Made by a program: the position numbers and the translations under genes. The notes under the pieces were generated by a model, which was given only the letters and a program-made list of their open reading frames with translations, ran no database searches and had not been told where the DNA came from. A stretch of DNA of 12,636 nucleotides from the NCBI GenBank assembly GCA_012514415.1, contig JAAZAH010000021.1, forward strand, positions 1 through 12,636, given 5' to 3'. The DNA comes from Sandaracinaceae bacterium. GTDB lineage: Bacteria > Myxococcota_A > Polyangia > Polyangiales > Houyiibacteriaceae. Below, piece by piece: positions 1 through 7,678 of the stretch. Positions within the stretch are counted from its first letter, which is position 1. Each line of letters begins with the position of its first letter.

Positions 1-1
1 C

Positions 2-1312
2 CGGCTAAGCGCGACATCCCCGACGGATCCCATCCGCTCCATCGCCCTCTTTTACCCAGGAGGGCGCTGCACAAGCGATCGAATGCGCTATTGCGATGAA
101 TCGATCGCTTGCTCCGAAGGCGAGCGATGCGTTCCCTTCGAAGAGCAAGCAAAAGACGAGCCCTTTCATCCCCATTTCCTCGAAGAGAACGCCGCATTTT
201 CTGTCCTTCGCTTCGTCGACTGGATGGATACGAACCGCGAAGCGAACGACGCCCGGCCTTTTACGAGCGAGATGGCAGATTGGCCGAAGGTCGAAAGCCG
301 CCGTTACCACCCCGTCCCCTTCGAAATCATGGCGGAGCTCGCGAACCAGCTTGAAGCAGACGCTTGGCTCACGCTCCCGCCGTTCGCACCGGACGGGTTT
401 TATCGCGACGTGTTCAAGGCATTTTCCGCCTCCATCGATCCGCGGCGACTCATCTACATCGAACTTGGGAACGAGCTCTGGAATGATCTCTTCCGGCAGC
501 ATCAGCAGATGAACGCCAATGGTTGCCGCCGCCTCTCGAGCGATCCCGAAAAAGAATGCACCACCGCCGAAGGGATGCCCCTTTGCGCCAAAACTTCTTG
601 GAACGAAGCGCAGGCGCGATGCAGGGCCTATGGCGCACGCGAACAGGCACATGAGAGCGCCCGTCTCTTTCGCATCGCCGCCGAAGTTCTCGGAGAGCCG
701 CGGATCCGCCGCGTCCTCGCCGGACAGATCGGCGCGTTCGACGGTCGAGGGCGCAGCATGCTCAGCGAAGAGATCGGCCCGAGTGTAGAGCTTGCCTCGA
801 TCGTCGACGTCTATGCCGTCGCGCCCTATTTTGGGCGCATCGTCCACTCTCCCGAAAAGCTCGACGGCGCGTTCCGAAAGAATAAGACCCAAGTTCACGG
901 CGCACCCGCAGGCGTCTTCACGCCCATCTCGGGCGAAAGAACCAATCGCTACGGCGGACCGTATGCGGGCATTGTCCGCGATCTCCGGGGACTCAAAGAA
1001 TTTCCCAATATCCGCTACGCCGCCTACGAAGGCGGGCCCCACTTTCTCGGGTTCGACCCCGCAATTCGCGATCGCGTGATCGCGCTCAATCGCGATCCCC
1101 GCATGGGCGCGCTTTATCGACAGTTCCTCGAACTTTGGAGCGAGCTCACGGGCGGCGCGCTCTTTCTCCACTATTCGAGCGCGCAGACCTACGGTCCGCA
1201 TGGAGCGTGGGGGATCAAGGAATACCAAGGCCAGCCGCGCGGAGAGGCTCCAAAATTTGATGCGATCCTCCGTTATATCGAGGAAGGAGAGATCTCACGG
1301 GGAGAGAGATGA
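2..1312 (+). CDS. GH-A-like glycoside hydrolase-type protein, 5'-truncated by the window edge
   Basis: The reading frame is open from base 2 with no stop, so the gene starts outside the window. The codons before the ATG at 83 also look coding (they read as DPIRSIALFYPGG), so that ATG is probably internal. Numbering from it, the protein resembles (βα)8-barrel glycosidases of clan GH-A. FSVLRFVDWM is an early strand motif. ELGNELWN carries the expected acid/base Glu (E131, bases 473-475). AYEGGPH carries the likely nucleophile Glu (E316, bases 1028-1030). The C-terminal GAWGIKEYQGQ matches the closing segment of such proteins. A four-cysteine insert (C148, C159, C168, C180) suggests an extracytoplasmic location; any signal peptide would lie upstream. 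It overlaps the next gene by ATGA. Its place in a polysaccharide locus suggests trimming or release of the polymer. The substrate cannot be read from the sequence, and activity is inferred from the two Glu motifs only. Confidence 0.75.
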   Translation, partial: RLSATSPTDPIRSIALFYPGGRCTSDRMRYCDESIACSEGERCVPFEEQAKDEPFHPHFLEENAAFSVLRFVDWMDTNREANDARPFTSEMADWPKVESRRYHPVPFEIMAELANQLEADAWLTLPPFAPDGFYRDVFKAFSASIDPRRLIYIELGNELWNDLFRQHQQMNANGCRRLSSDPEKECTTAEGMPLCAKTSWNEAQARCRAYGAREQAHESARLFRIAAEVLGEPRIRRVLAGQIGAFDGRGRSMLSEEIGPSVELASIVDVYAVAPYFGRIVHSPEKLDGAFRKNKTQVHGAPAGVFTPISGERTNRYGGPYAGIVRDLRGLKEFPNIRYAAYEGGPHFLGFDPAIRDRVIALNRDPRMGALYRQFLELWSELTGGALFLHYSSAQTYGPHGAWGIKEYQGQPRGEAPKFDAILRYIEEGEISRGER

Positions 1313-2253
1313 GAGTTTCGAAAGGACAGCTGCTCTATGCCCTCAGCTTCGGCGCGCTCCTGCCCGCGTGTAGCAATGAACCGGAGCCCCCGCCGCCACC
1401 CTCCGCTGTACTCGAAGAGGGCGAGCTTGCGCCTCTTGCGTCCGTCCACGCACTCTTCATCGGTCATTCGCTGATCAATTTCGAGATGCCCCGAAATCTC
1501 GAGTCGATCGCCCGAAGTCTCGACGTCGAATTTGAATATGAGGCGCAGATCATCGATGGCGCGCCGCTCGAAGAGCAATGGAATGAAGATCATCGCTCGC
1601 TCGGGGTACGCGCGCGTGAGCGCCTGAGAGAGCGCCGCTTCGATGCCGTCGTTCTCGCCGAAGCCGTCCCCATCCTCGACATGATCCGATATCGCAATTC
1701 GGTCGAGTACGTCGCGCGATTTGGCTCGCTCACAGCCGTCGAGCAGCCTCACGCGCGCATCTTTCTGGACGAATCCTGGGTGCATCGCGATCGACAGCGG
1801 GGGCTGATTTTTCGCTCGACAAACTATCGCCGCTTTATCGATGACGACCTGCCCAAATGGGAAAAAGTCGCGCGCGAAGCCACCAAACGGAGCGGTGCGA
1901 GCATCCGCATCCTTCCGGCGGGACGCGGCCTCGGAATGCTTATCGATGCCATCCGAGCGGGCGAAGTCCCCGGAATTGTCGACGAAGACGAGCTCTTCGT
2001 CGACAGCATCCACTTGAGCCCGCTCGGTAACCACTTCATCGCGGCGAATTTTTTCGCTGCGCTCTTTCGACGTACGCCCGAGGGAGCTTCGGGCGAGATC
2101 ATCGATCTCGAGAACGAACGAACGATCCCACTCGAAGAAGGGACACGCGAGGCGCTCTACCGCATCGCTTGGGATAATTTCCTCAGCTACCCCCGAGCCA
2201 TCGCGCGAGAAGATCGCTTGGGCGAAGCCATCCACGCCGAGAGCAGACCATGA
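1309..2253 (+). CDS. SGNH/GDSL-type lipoprotein, putative esterase or acyl-modifying enzyme
   Basis: This 314-residue protein has a short lipoprotein signal with the lipobox L18-P-A-C21. Ser at +2 would, by the E. coli Lol rule, send it to the outer membrane. A Pro-rich linker (residues 25-31) follows. Block I of the SGNH fold reads FIGHSL, with Ser54 as the likely nucleophile and His replacing the Asp of GDSL. Block V reads DSIHLSPLGNHF, giving Asp232 and His235 of the triad. The usual GxND block III is not obvious; the region VVLAEAVPILDM (about 114-125) sits where it might be. Known members deacylate or acylate glycans or lipids, so acetyl removal from or transfer to the polysaccharide is a reasonable guess. 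The start overlaps the upstream stop (ATGA) and is preceded by a GGGGAG ribosome site. Lipoprotein and fold calls are fairly firm; the substrate is unknown. Confidence 0.78.
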   Translation: MRVSKGQLLYALSFGALLPACSNEPEPPPPPSAVLEEGELAPLASVHALFIGHSLINFEMPRNLESIARSLDVEFEYEAQIIDGAPLEEQWNEDHRSLGVRARERLRERRFDAVVLAEAVPILDMIRYRNSVEYVARFGSLTAVEQPHARIFLDESWVHRDRQRGLIFRSTNYRRFIDDDLPKWEKVAREATKRSGASIRILPAGRGLGMLIDAIRAGEVPGIVDEDELFVDSIHLSPLGNHFIAANFFAALFRRTPEGASGEIIDLENERTIPLEEGTREALYRIAWDNFLSYPRAIAREDRLGEAIHAESRP

Positions 2254-3053
2254 AGGATCGGGCGAAGGTGACGCGCCCAGAAGAGGGCATTCCGTCCCAT
2301 CCATTTCCCGAGATTGAGCTCGATGGGATGCGCATCGCAAGTGTGACGCGTGAAGAATTGATCGCGCATATCTTTGAAGCGCTCGATCAGGGAAAAGGCC
2401 TTCATCTTGTCACGGCGAACCTCGACATCCTGCGCCGGTCGCGGCTCGATCCGCGCGCTCGCGCATTTTACGAGGGCGCCGACCTCCGCGTCGCCGACGG
2501 CATGCCGCTCGTCTGGGCCTCCCGCCTGATGGGACACGCCCTCCCCGAACGGGTCGCCGGCAGTGAGCTCGTCCCCGCCATCCTGACCGAGGCCGCCCAG
2601 GCCGCGCATTCCGTCTATTTGATTGGAGGCTCGGAAGGGGTAGCCGAGCGTGCAGCCGATCTCATCGAGATGCGCTTTCCCGGCGCAAAGGTCGCGGGAT
2701 ATGACGATGGATATTATGACGATCCCCCCGACGAAGAGGCGCTCGACCGGCTTGTCAAAGAGGTCCATGAGAGTGGAGCGCGCATCGTCTTCATCGCCCT
2801 CGGCTCACCGAAACAAGAAGTGATCGCCGCCGCGCTTCAGCAAGCGATCCGAGGCATCTTCGTTGTCGGCGTCGGGGCAAGCCTCTCGTTCCTCACGGGC
2901 GATCTCGCCCAAGCTCCGGTCGCGCTACGCCGCGTCGGACTTGAATGGCTCTTTCGCCTCGTCACCGAACCGCGAAGGCTCGCTCGGCGCTATCTTGTCC
3001 ATGGCGTCCCCTTCGCGTTTCGCTTGATGTGGGTCGCGCTCAAGCGCCGATGA
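2250..3053 (+). CDS. WecG/TagA/CpsF family (GT26) glycosyltransferase
   Basis: This 267-residue protein has the full signature of the WecG/TagA/CpsF family. These enzymes add the second sugar (for example ManNAcA or ManNAc) to an undecaprenyl-diphosphate-linked first sugar on the inner face of the cytoplasmic membrane. Visible motifs are TANLDIL (Thr55), ADGMPLV with the conserved Asp83, ERVAGSEL (100-107), LIGGSEG (124-130), GYDDGYY (150-156), LGSPKQE (184-190) and the C-terminal GLEWLFRL...EPRRLARRY (230-248), which in this family mediates membrane association. The start gives an ATGA overlap with the SGNH gene, although the ribosome site there is weak. The 3' end overlaps the convergent GT4 gene by 14 bp. 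The donor sugar cannot be decided from sequence, so no wecG, tagA or cpsF symbol is assigned. Confidence 0.93.
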   Translation: MKDRAKVTRPEEGIPSHPFPEIELDGMRIASVTREELIAHIFEALDQGKGLHLVTANLDILRRSRLDPRARAFYEGADLRVADGMPLVWASRLMGHALPERVAGSELVPAILTEAAQAAHSVYLIGGSEGVAERAADLIEMRFPGAKVAGYDDGYYDDPPDEEALDRLVKEVHESGARIVFIALGSPKQEVIAAALQQAIRGIFVVGVGASLSFLTGDLAQAPVALRRVGLEWLFRLVTEPRRLARRYLVHGVPFAFRLMWVALKRR

Positions 3054-4314
3054 GGTCGAGATCCCCTCGCCGCCGCTCTCCCGCCCGCCGCTCACCGAGA
3101 GGGCGCGGCGCCATCAATCCACGCGCCGCGAGCTCTTCGACGAGCGGCTCGATTGCGGTTTCGATCGTATGAAGCTCGAGGAGCTTCCTTCGGCCACGGG
3201 CCGCGAGTCGAGCTCCAAGGCCGGGATCGCGAACGAGGCGCTCGAGCTGTCCGGCAAGGGCCTCGACGTCACTTGCGGGATAGAGGAGACCGGTCTCGCC
3301 TTCGATGATGAGCTCGGGGATGCCTGCGATGGTCGGCGCGACGACGGGGACACCTGCGGCGAGTGCCTCCATGATGACGACGGGGAGCCCCTCCATCAGA
3401 CTCGCCAGAAAGAGCACATCTGCCTGCGCGAGCTGCTCAAACACCTCGGCCTCGCTCAGCTGCCCATGGAAGATAACGCGATCGTGAATGCCGAGCGCTC
3501 GGCATCGCGCGATGAGTGAATTTCGATGCGGTCCATCGCCCACAAGATGAAGCTCGGCATCCACCCCTCGCTCGCGCATCAAGGCAAACGCCTCGAGCCC
3601 GCCGTGAACGCCCTTTACGGGGCAAAGTCGGGCGATGGAGAGGAGACGCTTTCGTCCCTCGGATTTGAGCTCGCGCATGGGAATCGCTTCGATGTCCACA
3701 CCACAGCGACTAAGCACAAGCTTCTGCCACTCATCGGGAGGAATCAGCCGCATCGTCTGCGCGCGCGTATAGCTCGAGATACAAACGACGAAATCCGCCT
3801 CTTTCACCTTTGCGGGAAGGAGCGCGCCAGCGTCGCCATCAAACTCGCTCACGCCGTGCACAGTGAAGCTATAGCCAAGTCCGAGATGCTTCGCGGCGAG
3901 CAATCCGACGATGGCCGAAGGATTGGCAAAATGGTTGTGGAGATGCCTCGCCCCCTTCGCTTCGAGCTGTCGCGCTAAACAGAGCGCCTCCGTAAAATAG
4001 ATCACGCCATACGCAAGGGAGCGCATCCCCGGCACCCGATGCCTGAGAGCGCGCGTGAGCGTCTTCGTGCTTCGAATCGGCCTCCTCGCGATCTCTCGAA
4101 GCGCGTCAAGCACGGTCTCGCGCTTATCCCGAAGGATGTAGAAAGTGCGCGCCCTCTCTTCCTGATCAGCCGACGAAAAGCGCGTCCCCGCGCGCGGCAT
4201 GCGAACGCTGAATGTGTGCACCTCGGCGCCGCGCGCTCTGAGCGCCGCAACCTCGCGACGAATGAACGTATGTGACGGCGCCGGATATTCGCTTGTCAGA
4301 TAGGCGATGGTCAT
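3040..4314 (-). CDS. GT4 family glycosyltransferase, polysaccharide biosynthesis
   Basis: This 424-residue GT-B retaining glycosyltransferase would add one sugar to the growing lipid-linked oligosaccharide in the cytoplasm. The N-terminal domain opens with MTIAYLTSEYPAPSHTFIRREV, the classic start of WcaL/ExoL-like polysaccharide transferases, and contains HLHNHFANPS (125-134) and FTVHGVSEFD (150-159). The C-terminal nucleotide-sugar domain has SIARLCPVKG (226-235), LVGDGP (257-262) and the E-x7-E motif in EGLPVVIME (Glu308 and Glu316). The frame stays open upstream to 4548, but the ATG at 4314 is chosen because it starts the family core, lies behind a GGGGGGAGG ribosome site about 4 nt away, and overlaps the upstream stop as ATGA. 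It is the last gene of the minus-strand run. A basic tail beyond the family domain (about 400-424) overlaps the end of wecG. Donor and acceptor are unknown. Confidence 0.93.
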   Translation of the reverse strand: MTIAYLTSEYPAPSHTFIRREVAALRARGAEVHTFSVRMPRAGTRFSSADQEERARTFYILRDKRETVLDALREIARRPIRSTKTLTRALRHRVPGMRSLAYGVIYFTEALCLARQLEAKGARHLHNHFANPSAIVGLLAAKHLGLGYSFTVHGVSEFDGDAGALLPAKVKEADFVVCISSYTRAQTMRLIPPDEWQKLVLSRCGVDIEAIPMRELKSEGRKRLLSIARLCPVKGVHGGLEAFALMRERGVDAELHLVGDGPHRNSLIARCRALGIHDRVIFHGQLSEAEVFEQLAQADVLFLASLMEGLPVVIMEALAAGVPVVAPTIAGIPELIIEGETGLLYPASDVEALAGQLERLVRDPGLGARLAARGRRKLLELHTIETAIEPLVEELAARGLMAPRPLGERRAGERRRGDLDLIGA

Positions 4315-5513
4315 TTGGCCTCCCCCCTCTCCGTTCGGCGCCATCGTCTCGGCGCGCCTCGGATCATCAGCCCGAGATAAAGCGGGATCTTCCATAGGAC
4401 ATAGAGCGGTACGCGGACGAGTTCGGCTGCGCTTAGATACGCGCCGCCCACTGCGCGATAGGCGGAAACCACGGCCGCCATCAGGGCGAAGGCGGGAATC
4501 ATCGAGAGAGCGAAAGGGAAAAGACGCTCGGCCTCGAGCGCGAGCCAAAGAGCAAACGCGCCGTTCATCGAGATGAGCAGCGAGAAGAGAGCGAGCGGGG
4601 GGATGGTGAGATCGAGCGCGAGGCCCAAGAGCGAGGGTCGCCCATATCGGAGCATCTCGCGCAAAACCTTGAGGAGATGGGTCTTCATCACCTTCAGACT
4701 TCCACCCTCCCAGCGCTGGCGCTGCGCTAGGGCAGCAGACTGATGTGTGGGAAGGACACTTTCGACGCGCGCTTCCTCAACGAGAATCGGGGCACGCCCA
4801 CCGAGGCTCAGCTCGATCCCGAGATAGAGATCCTCGACGAGATGATTGTCCAGCCCACGAAAAGCGCGAAGGAGCGGATAGGGAAAGGCCATCGCGGTCC
4901 CGGCGAGATGCACAGGAAAACCGAGTCGCTTCATCCCCATGGGACGCACGACGTTTCTTACAGCGAAAGCGAAAGCGCCAACACGCGACAGAAGGGCATC
5001 CGAGGCCGGACGCATCGTGTAAACTGCCTGCGCCGGACGACCTTTATCGTGAGCGATATCCGCAATGCGGCGGAGACTGAAAGGATCGATGCGGCAGTCT
5101 GCGTCGACAATGACCACGACCTCGGGCGGAGACGCGGACATCGCCTCGACGCCACACTCGATCGCGTAGCCTTTCCCGTGACGCTCCGTGTCGCTACGTA
5201 CGATCACATTGGCGCCCAACTCCGCGGCGCGCCTCGCCGTATCGTCCGTGCAATTGTCGGCAACCACCCAGACGGTCATGCCCTCGTCGAGCGACGCCAT
5301 GAGGTCAGTGAGCGTTGCCTCGATGGTCTCGGCTTCGTTGTGGGCTGGCATGAGGACCGCCACCCGTTTTGCACGAAGCGGGATGAACTTCGGTCGCGGA
5401 TGCCGCCGCGACGCAAAACTCACGACCATCAAAAAGACCGCAGGCATCGCCAAGAGCATCGAGACGATGACCGAGAGTGATGCGAAGATGGGGATCCACG
5501 CGGGCTCGCTCAT
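4311..5513 (-). CDS. membrane-anchored GT2 family glycosyltransferase
   Basis: This 400-residue inverting GT-A transferase resembles the processive/cellulose-synthase-like branch of GT2. One membrane segment lies at about 8-33 and two or three more at about 293-385. The catalytic domain between them shows VLMPAHNE (53-60), VVADNCTDDT (83-92), the DxD motif DADC (137-140), TAMAFPY (206-212), the ED pair at 227-228 with Asp as likely base, and QRQRW (264-268). These are the D, DxD, ED and Q(Q/R)xRW positions of the family. A GTG at 5516 is an alternative start, but the ATG at 5513 sits 4 nt behind a perfect AAGGAGG, whereas the GTG would be only 1 nt away. The ATG overlaps the upstream stop by one base (TGATG). 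The role is probably sugar addition to the membrane-bound repeat unit; polymerase activity cannot be excluded. Confidence 0.92.
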   Translation of the reverse strand: MSEPAWIPIFASLSVIVSMLLAMPAVFLMVVSFASRRHPRPKFIPLRAKRVAVLMPAHNEAETIEATLTDLMASLDEGMTVWVVADNCTDDTARRAAELGANVIVRSDTERHGKGYAIECGVEAMSASPPEVVVIVDADCRIDPFSLRRIADIAHDKGRPAQAVYTMRPASDALLSRVGAFAFAVRNVVRPMGMKRLGFPVHLAGTAMAFPYPLLRAFRGLDNHLVEDLYLGIELSLGGRAPILVEEARVESVLPTHQSAALAQRQRWEGGSLKVMKTHLLKVLREMLRYGRPSLLGLALDLTIPPLALFSLLISMNGAFALWLALEAERLFPFALSMIPAFALMAAVVSAYRAVGGAYLSAAELVRVPLYVLWKIPLYLGLMIRGAPRRWRRTERGEAK

Positions 5514-6529
5514 CACGCCTCCTTGTACTCAATGAGTTTTCGCGATCTTCCGCGCGCCTTTCGCGCGAGAAAACGGACTTCGCCGATGAGCTCGGGGACG
5601 CGGCCGACGAGGCAGAGCGTAGAGGCAAGCACCGCCTCCCCGGGGCTCCTCCCTCGTGATCGAAATGAACGATAGCCCCGCGCCAAAGAGAGCGGATAGG
5701 CCAAAAGCGCAAAAAGGCTCAACCCGGCCGTCGGGAGAGCCAAGCCGAAGGCGAACGTCGGTACGCCGATCACGAAGACAAATGGGCGAATGGCCTCGCG
5801 CTGCCAATGGCGCTCCTTGCCTTCGCGGTGCTTTAGGGCGCATTCGATGAAGGCGTGACCCGCGCGCTCGGCACGCTTAAACCACTGACGAAACCGACGG
5901 ATGTCCGCATCGTGACGCGTCATCTCTTGCGGGATGCGAAGGATGCGTTCGCCGCGGCGCCTCAGCCGGAGACAAAGCTCTGGCTCCTCCCCCGCAATGA
6001 GCTCTTCATCGAACCCTCCAACCGCCCAGAACGCATCCGCTTTCATGAGCGCATCGCCGCCGCATGCGTCGACGAACCCCTCGGGGCCATCCCATTCGAT
6101 GTCACAAAGACGATTGTAGACGGAAGCACTCGGAGCGCGTTCCTTCCGAATGCCGCATACGACGGCGATCTCTTCGGGCGCCTCGATCGCGCTTAGCGCA
6201 TGGCCAAGGAAACCCGGGATCAGCTCGCAATCGCCATCGATAAAGAAAATGTACGGAGGAGCACCTTCGCCCTCACTAAGACGCTTTGCGCCCGCATTTC
6301 GCGCCCTCGAGGCGGTGAACGGGCGGGTACGCTCTAACTCGACGACCTCGGCGCCGTACCTCCGTGCGATCTCAACACTTCGATCGCTTGATCCGGAGTC
6401 GACATAGACGATGCGCTCGACCTCGCTCGCAAGCGAAACGAGACATGCCGCAAGACGTGAACCTTCATTCCGGCCGATCACGACGGCTCCGACAGAGTGC
6501 GCGACCAACCCTCGATCTTCCCGCTTCAT
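5513..6529 (-). CDS. GT2 family glycosyltransferase with C-terminal membrane segments
   Basis: This 338-residue protein has a GT-A domain at about residues 12-205. It shows AVVIGRNEG (15-23), YVDSGSSDRS (42-51), the metal-binding FIDGDCE (96-102), DACGGDALMKADAFWAVGGFDE (conserved GGF near 171) and GEEPELCLRLRRRG (180-193), the usual E(E)xxLCxRL acceptor/catalytic segment. One or two hydrophobic segments follow at about 247-285, with a basic C-terminus. It would act at the cytoplasmic face of the inner membrane, adding a sugar to the lipid-linked intermediate. The start overlaps the deacetylase stop as ATGA and has no good ribosome site of its own, so translation is probably coupled to the upstream gene. 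The 3' end carries the AAGGAGG that serves the next gene. Donor and linkage cannot be read from sequence. Confidence 0.93.
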   Translation of the reverse strand: MKREDRGLVAHSVGAVVIGRNEGSRLAACLVSLASEVERIVYVDSGSSDRSVEIARRYGAEVVELERTRPFTASRARNAGAKRLSEGEGAPPYIFFIDGDCELIPGFLGHALSAIEAPEEIAVVCGIRKERAPSASVYNRLCDIEWDGPEGFVDACGGDALMKADAFWAVGGFDEELIAGEEPELCLRLRRRGERILRIPQEMTRHDADIRRFRQWFKRAERAGHAFIECALKHREGKERHWQREAIRPFVFVIGVPTFAFGLALPTAGLSLFALLAYPLSLARGYRSFRSRGRSPGEAVLASTLCLVGRVPELIGEVRFLARKARGRSRKLIEYKEA

Positions 6530-7533
6530 CGAAGGCTCGGGTGGAAGCCGCTAAGTCTAAGAGCGAGATTCGGCTCACTCAGCGTGCCTGTTTGTTCACG
6601 CATCCGCCTCGCGTCGATCTCGCACCGCCTTAGTAGATAGGGCGCATTTCCCCTTTGATTTGCTCCCCAGCGCGTTGTGACCGCGCGCAGATAGCCTGCC
6701 GCTTCGACCGCATTGAGGACGGCCTCGCTCACATCGCCGTTCGGATAGGCAAGGCTGCTAGTCTCCTCGTCGAGGATCTTTTGGATGAGGTTCTTCGCCC
6801 CTTCAAGCTCCCAGTCGAGCTCGGCGCGCGTACACGACGTAAGGATCGGATGCGTCATCGTATGTGATCCAATCTCGTGCCCGCGACGATGGAGTTCGCG
6901 TATCTCATCGCTCGTCATCATCCGCGCCCATTCCGGAACGTCCCCCCGGATGATCACATCGGAGAGCGTTTGACGGCGCTGAGGCGTGAGCTTCTTAACC
7001 CCCTCGAGCACCTGCTCCACCGGCAAAGATGCATATTCGGCGAGCCCGTATCGGGCGAGGAGCGCTCGCTCCGCATCCGTCCGGCGTGGCGCCGGGTTCA
7101 GCGCAAAGCCGATTCGGTCGTACCAAGGTGAGCGATCGCGATCGATGTAGCCCGCCGTCACGAAGAAGCAGGCGCGAACGCCATGCTTTTCGAGGATTGG
7201 AAGCCCATAGACAAAATTGTCTCGATAGCCATCGTCAAAGGTGAGGGCGAGAAAGGGCTTGTCAGGACGCTCGCCGGACTCGTGACGGGTATGGACTTCA
7301 TCGAGCCGGCCAATCGTATAATGCTCCTTCAAATAGCCGACCGTCCAATCGAGCTCTTCAGGGGTGATGACCATCCCAGGGGTGTGATAACGGTCGCGAT
7401 ATTCCTTGGGGAGGACGCGGTGGAAGGTGACGATCATCAGCTTTCCGTAATGCCGCCGAGTCGGGCTGGTCAGTCCCCCTTGCGAAAGCACCCTCGCTAC
7501 AAGATCACGTATCGTCGGCTTCAGTGTCGTCAT
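6526..7533 (-). CDS. polysaccharide deacetylase (carbohydrate esterase family 4 / NodB domain)
   Basis: This 335-residue protein carries the CE4 motifs. TFDDG (98-102) holds the catalytic base Asp100 and metal ligand Asp101. SHTMTHP (223-229) holds metal ligands His224 and His228. AYPNG (262-266) is motif 3. The N-terminal VTFHRVLP (35-42) and WYDRIGF (137-143) are also typical of deacetylases in polysaccharide loci. Such enzymes remove N- or O-acetyl groups from glycans. No clear signal peptide is visible, so the site of action is uncertain. The frame is open up to 7902, but the ATG at 7533 is the only Met near the family start and lies behind a strong GAGGGAGG at about 6 nt. The upstream part overlaps the divergent flippase and is not believable coding. 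This is the first gene of a four-gene overlapping minus-strand run. Confidence 0.92.
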   Translation of the reverse strand: MTTLKPTIRDLVARVLSQGGLTSPTRRHYGKLMIVTFHRVLPKEYRDRYHTPGMVITPEELDWTVGYLKEHYTIGRLDEVHTRHESGERPDKPFLALTFDDGYRDNFVYGLPILEKHGVRACFFVTAGYIDRDRSPWYDRIGFALNPAPRRTDAERALLARYGLAEYASLPVEQVLEGVKKLTPQRRQTLSDVIIRGDVPEWARMMTSDEIRELHRRGHEIGSHTMTHPILTSCTRAELDWELEGAKNLIQKILDEETSSLAYPNGDVSEAVLNAVEAAGYLRAVTTRWGANQRGNAPYLLRRCEIDARRMREQTGTLSEPNLALRLSGFHPSLR

Positions 7534-7678
7534 GGCGTGCCTCCCTCTCTCACGCTCAAAGTGGCGCACTCTTCCATACGGGGACTTGCGTCTTCTTCTG
7601 CCTTCGATTTGCACAACGGCGCTCCCTTCCCCCCCGAGCGGGTAAGAACCCGCCTGCGTCTCCGTAAAACCCTCCAAG
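7534..7678. promoter_or_regulatory. divergent intergenic region between the deacetylase and flippase operons
   Basis: These 145 bp separate two operons that start in opposite directions, so promoters for both should lie here. No convincing -35/-10 pair with 16-18 bp spacing was found by eye on either strand. The one clear structure is a perfect dyad at 7638-7653 (GCGGGT, 4-nt spacer AAGA, ACCCGC), 25 bp before the flippase ATG. It could be an operator for shared control or a small leader hairpin. The deacetylase side has a good ribosome site (GAGGGAGG on the minus strand); the flippase side has none. Confidence 0.5.
7638..7653. repeat. 6-bp inverted repeat GCGGGT-AAGA-ACCCGC
   Basis: A perfect dyad with a 4-nt spacer lies inside the divergent intergenic region. 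It is a possible regulator site or 5' leader hairpin of the flippase mRNA. There is no following T-run, so it is not an intrinsic terminator. In GC-rich DNA a dyad this short can arise by chance. Confidence 0.35.

Noticed and set aside
5..1228. Long minus-strand open frame (407 codons) antisense to the glycosidase-like gene
   Set aside because: Its product has no recognisable motifs and low-complexity composition. The plus-strand frame has clear family motifs; this is a GC-rich shadow frame.
1273..2340. 355-codon minus-strand frame across the SGNH gene
   Set aside because: It is a shadow of a gene with lipobox and SGNH blocks on the plus strand; no family features of its own.
4315..4548. N-terminal extension of the GT4 frame
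   Set aside because: It overlaps the upstream GT2 C-terminus, is Arg-rich and has no family match; the ATG at 4314 has a strong ribosome site and an ATGA overlap.
4743..5480. 245-codon plus-strand frame inside the membrane GT2 gene
   Set aside because: It is antisense to conserved GT2 motifs (DADC, ED, QRQRW) and shows no motifs itself.
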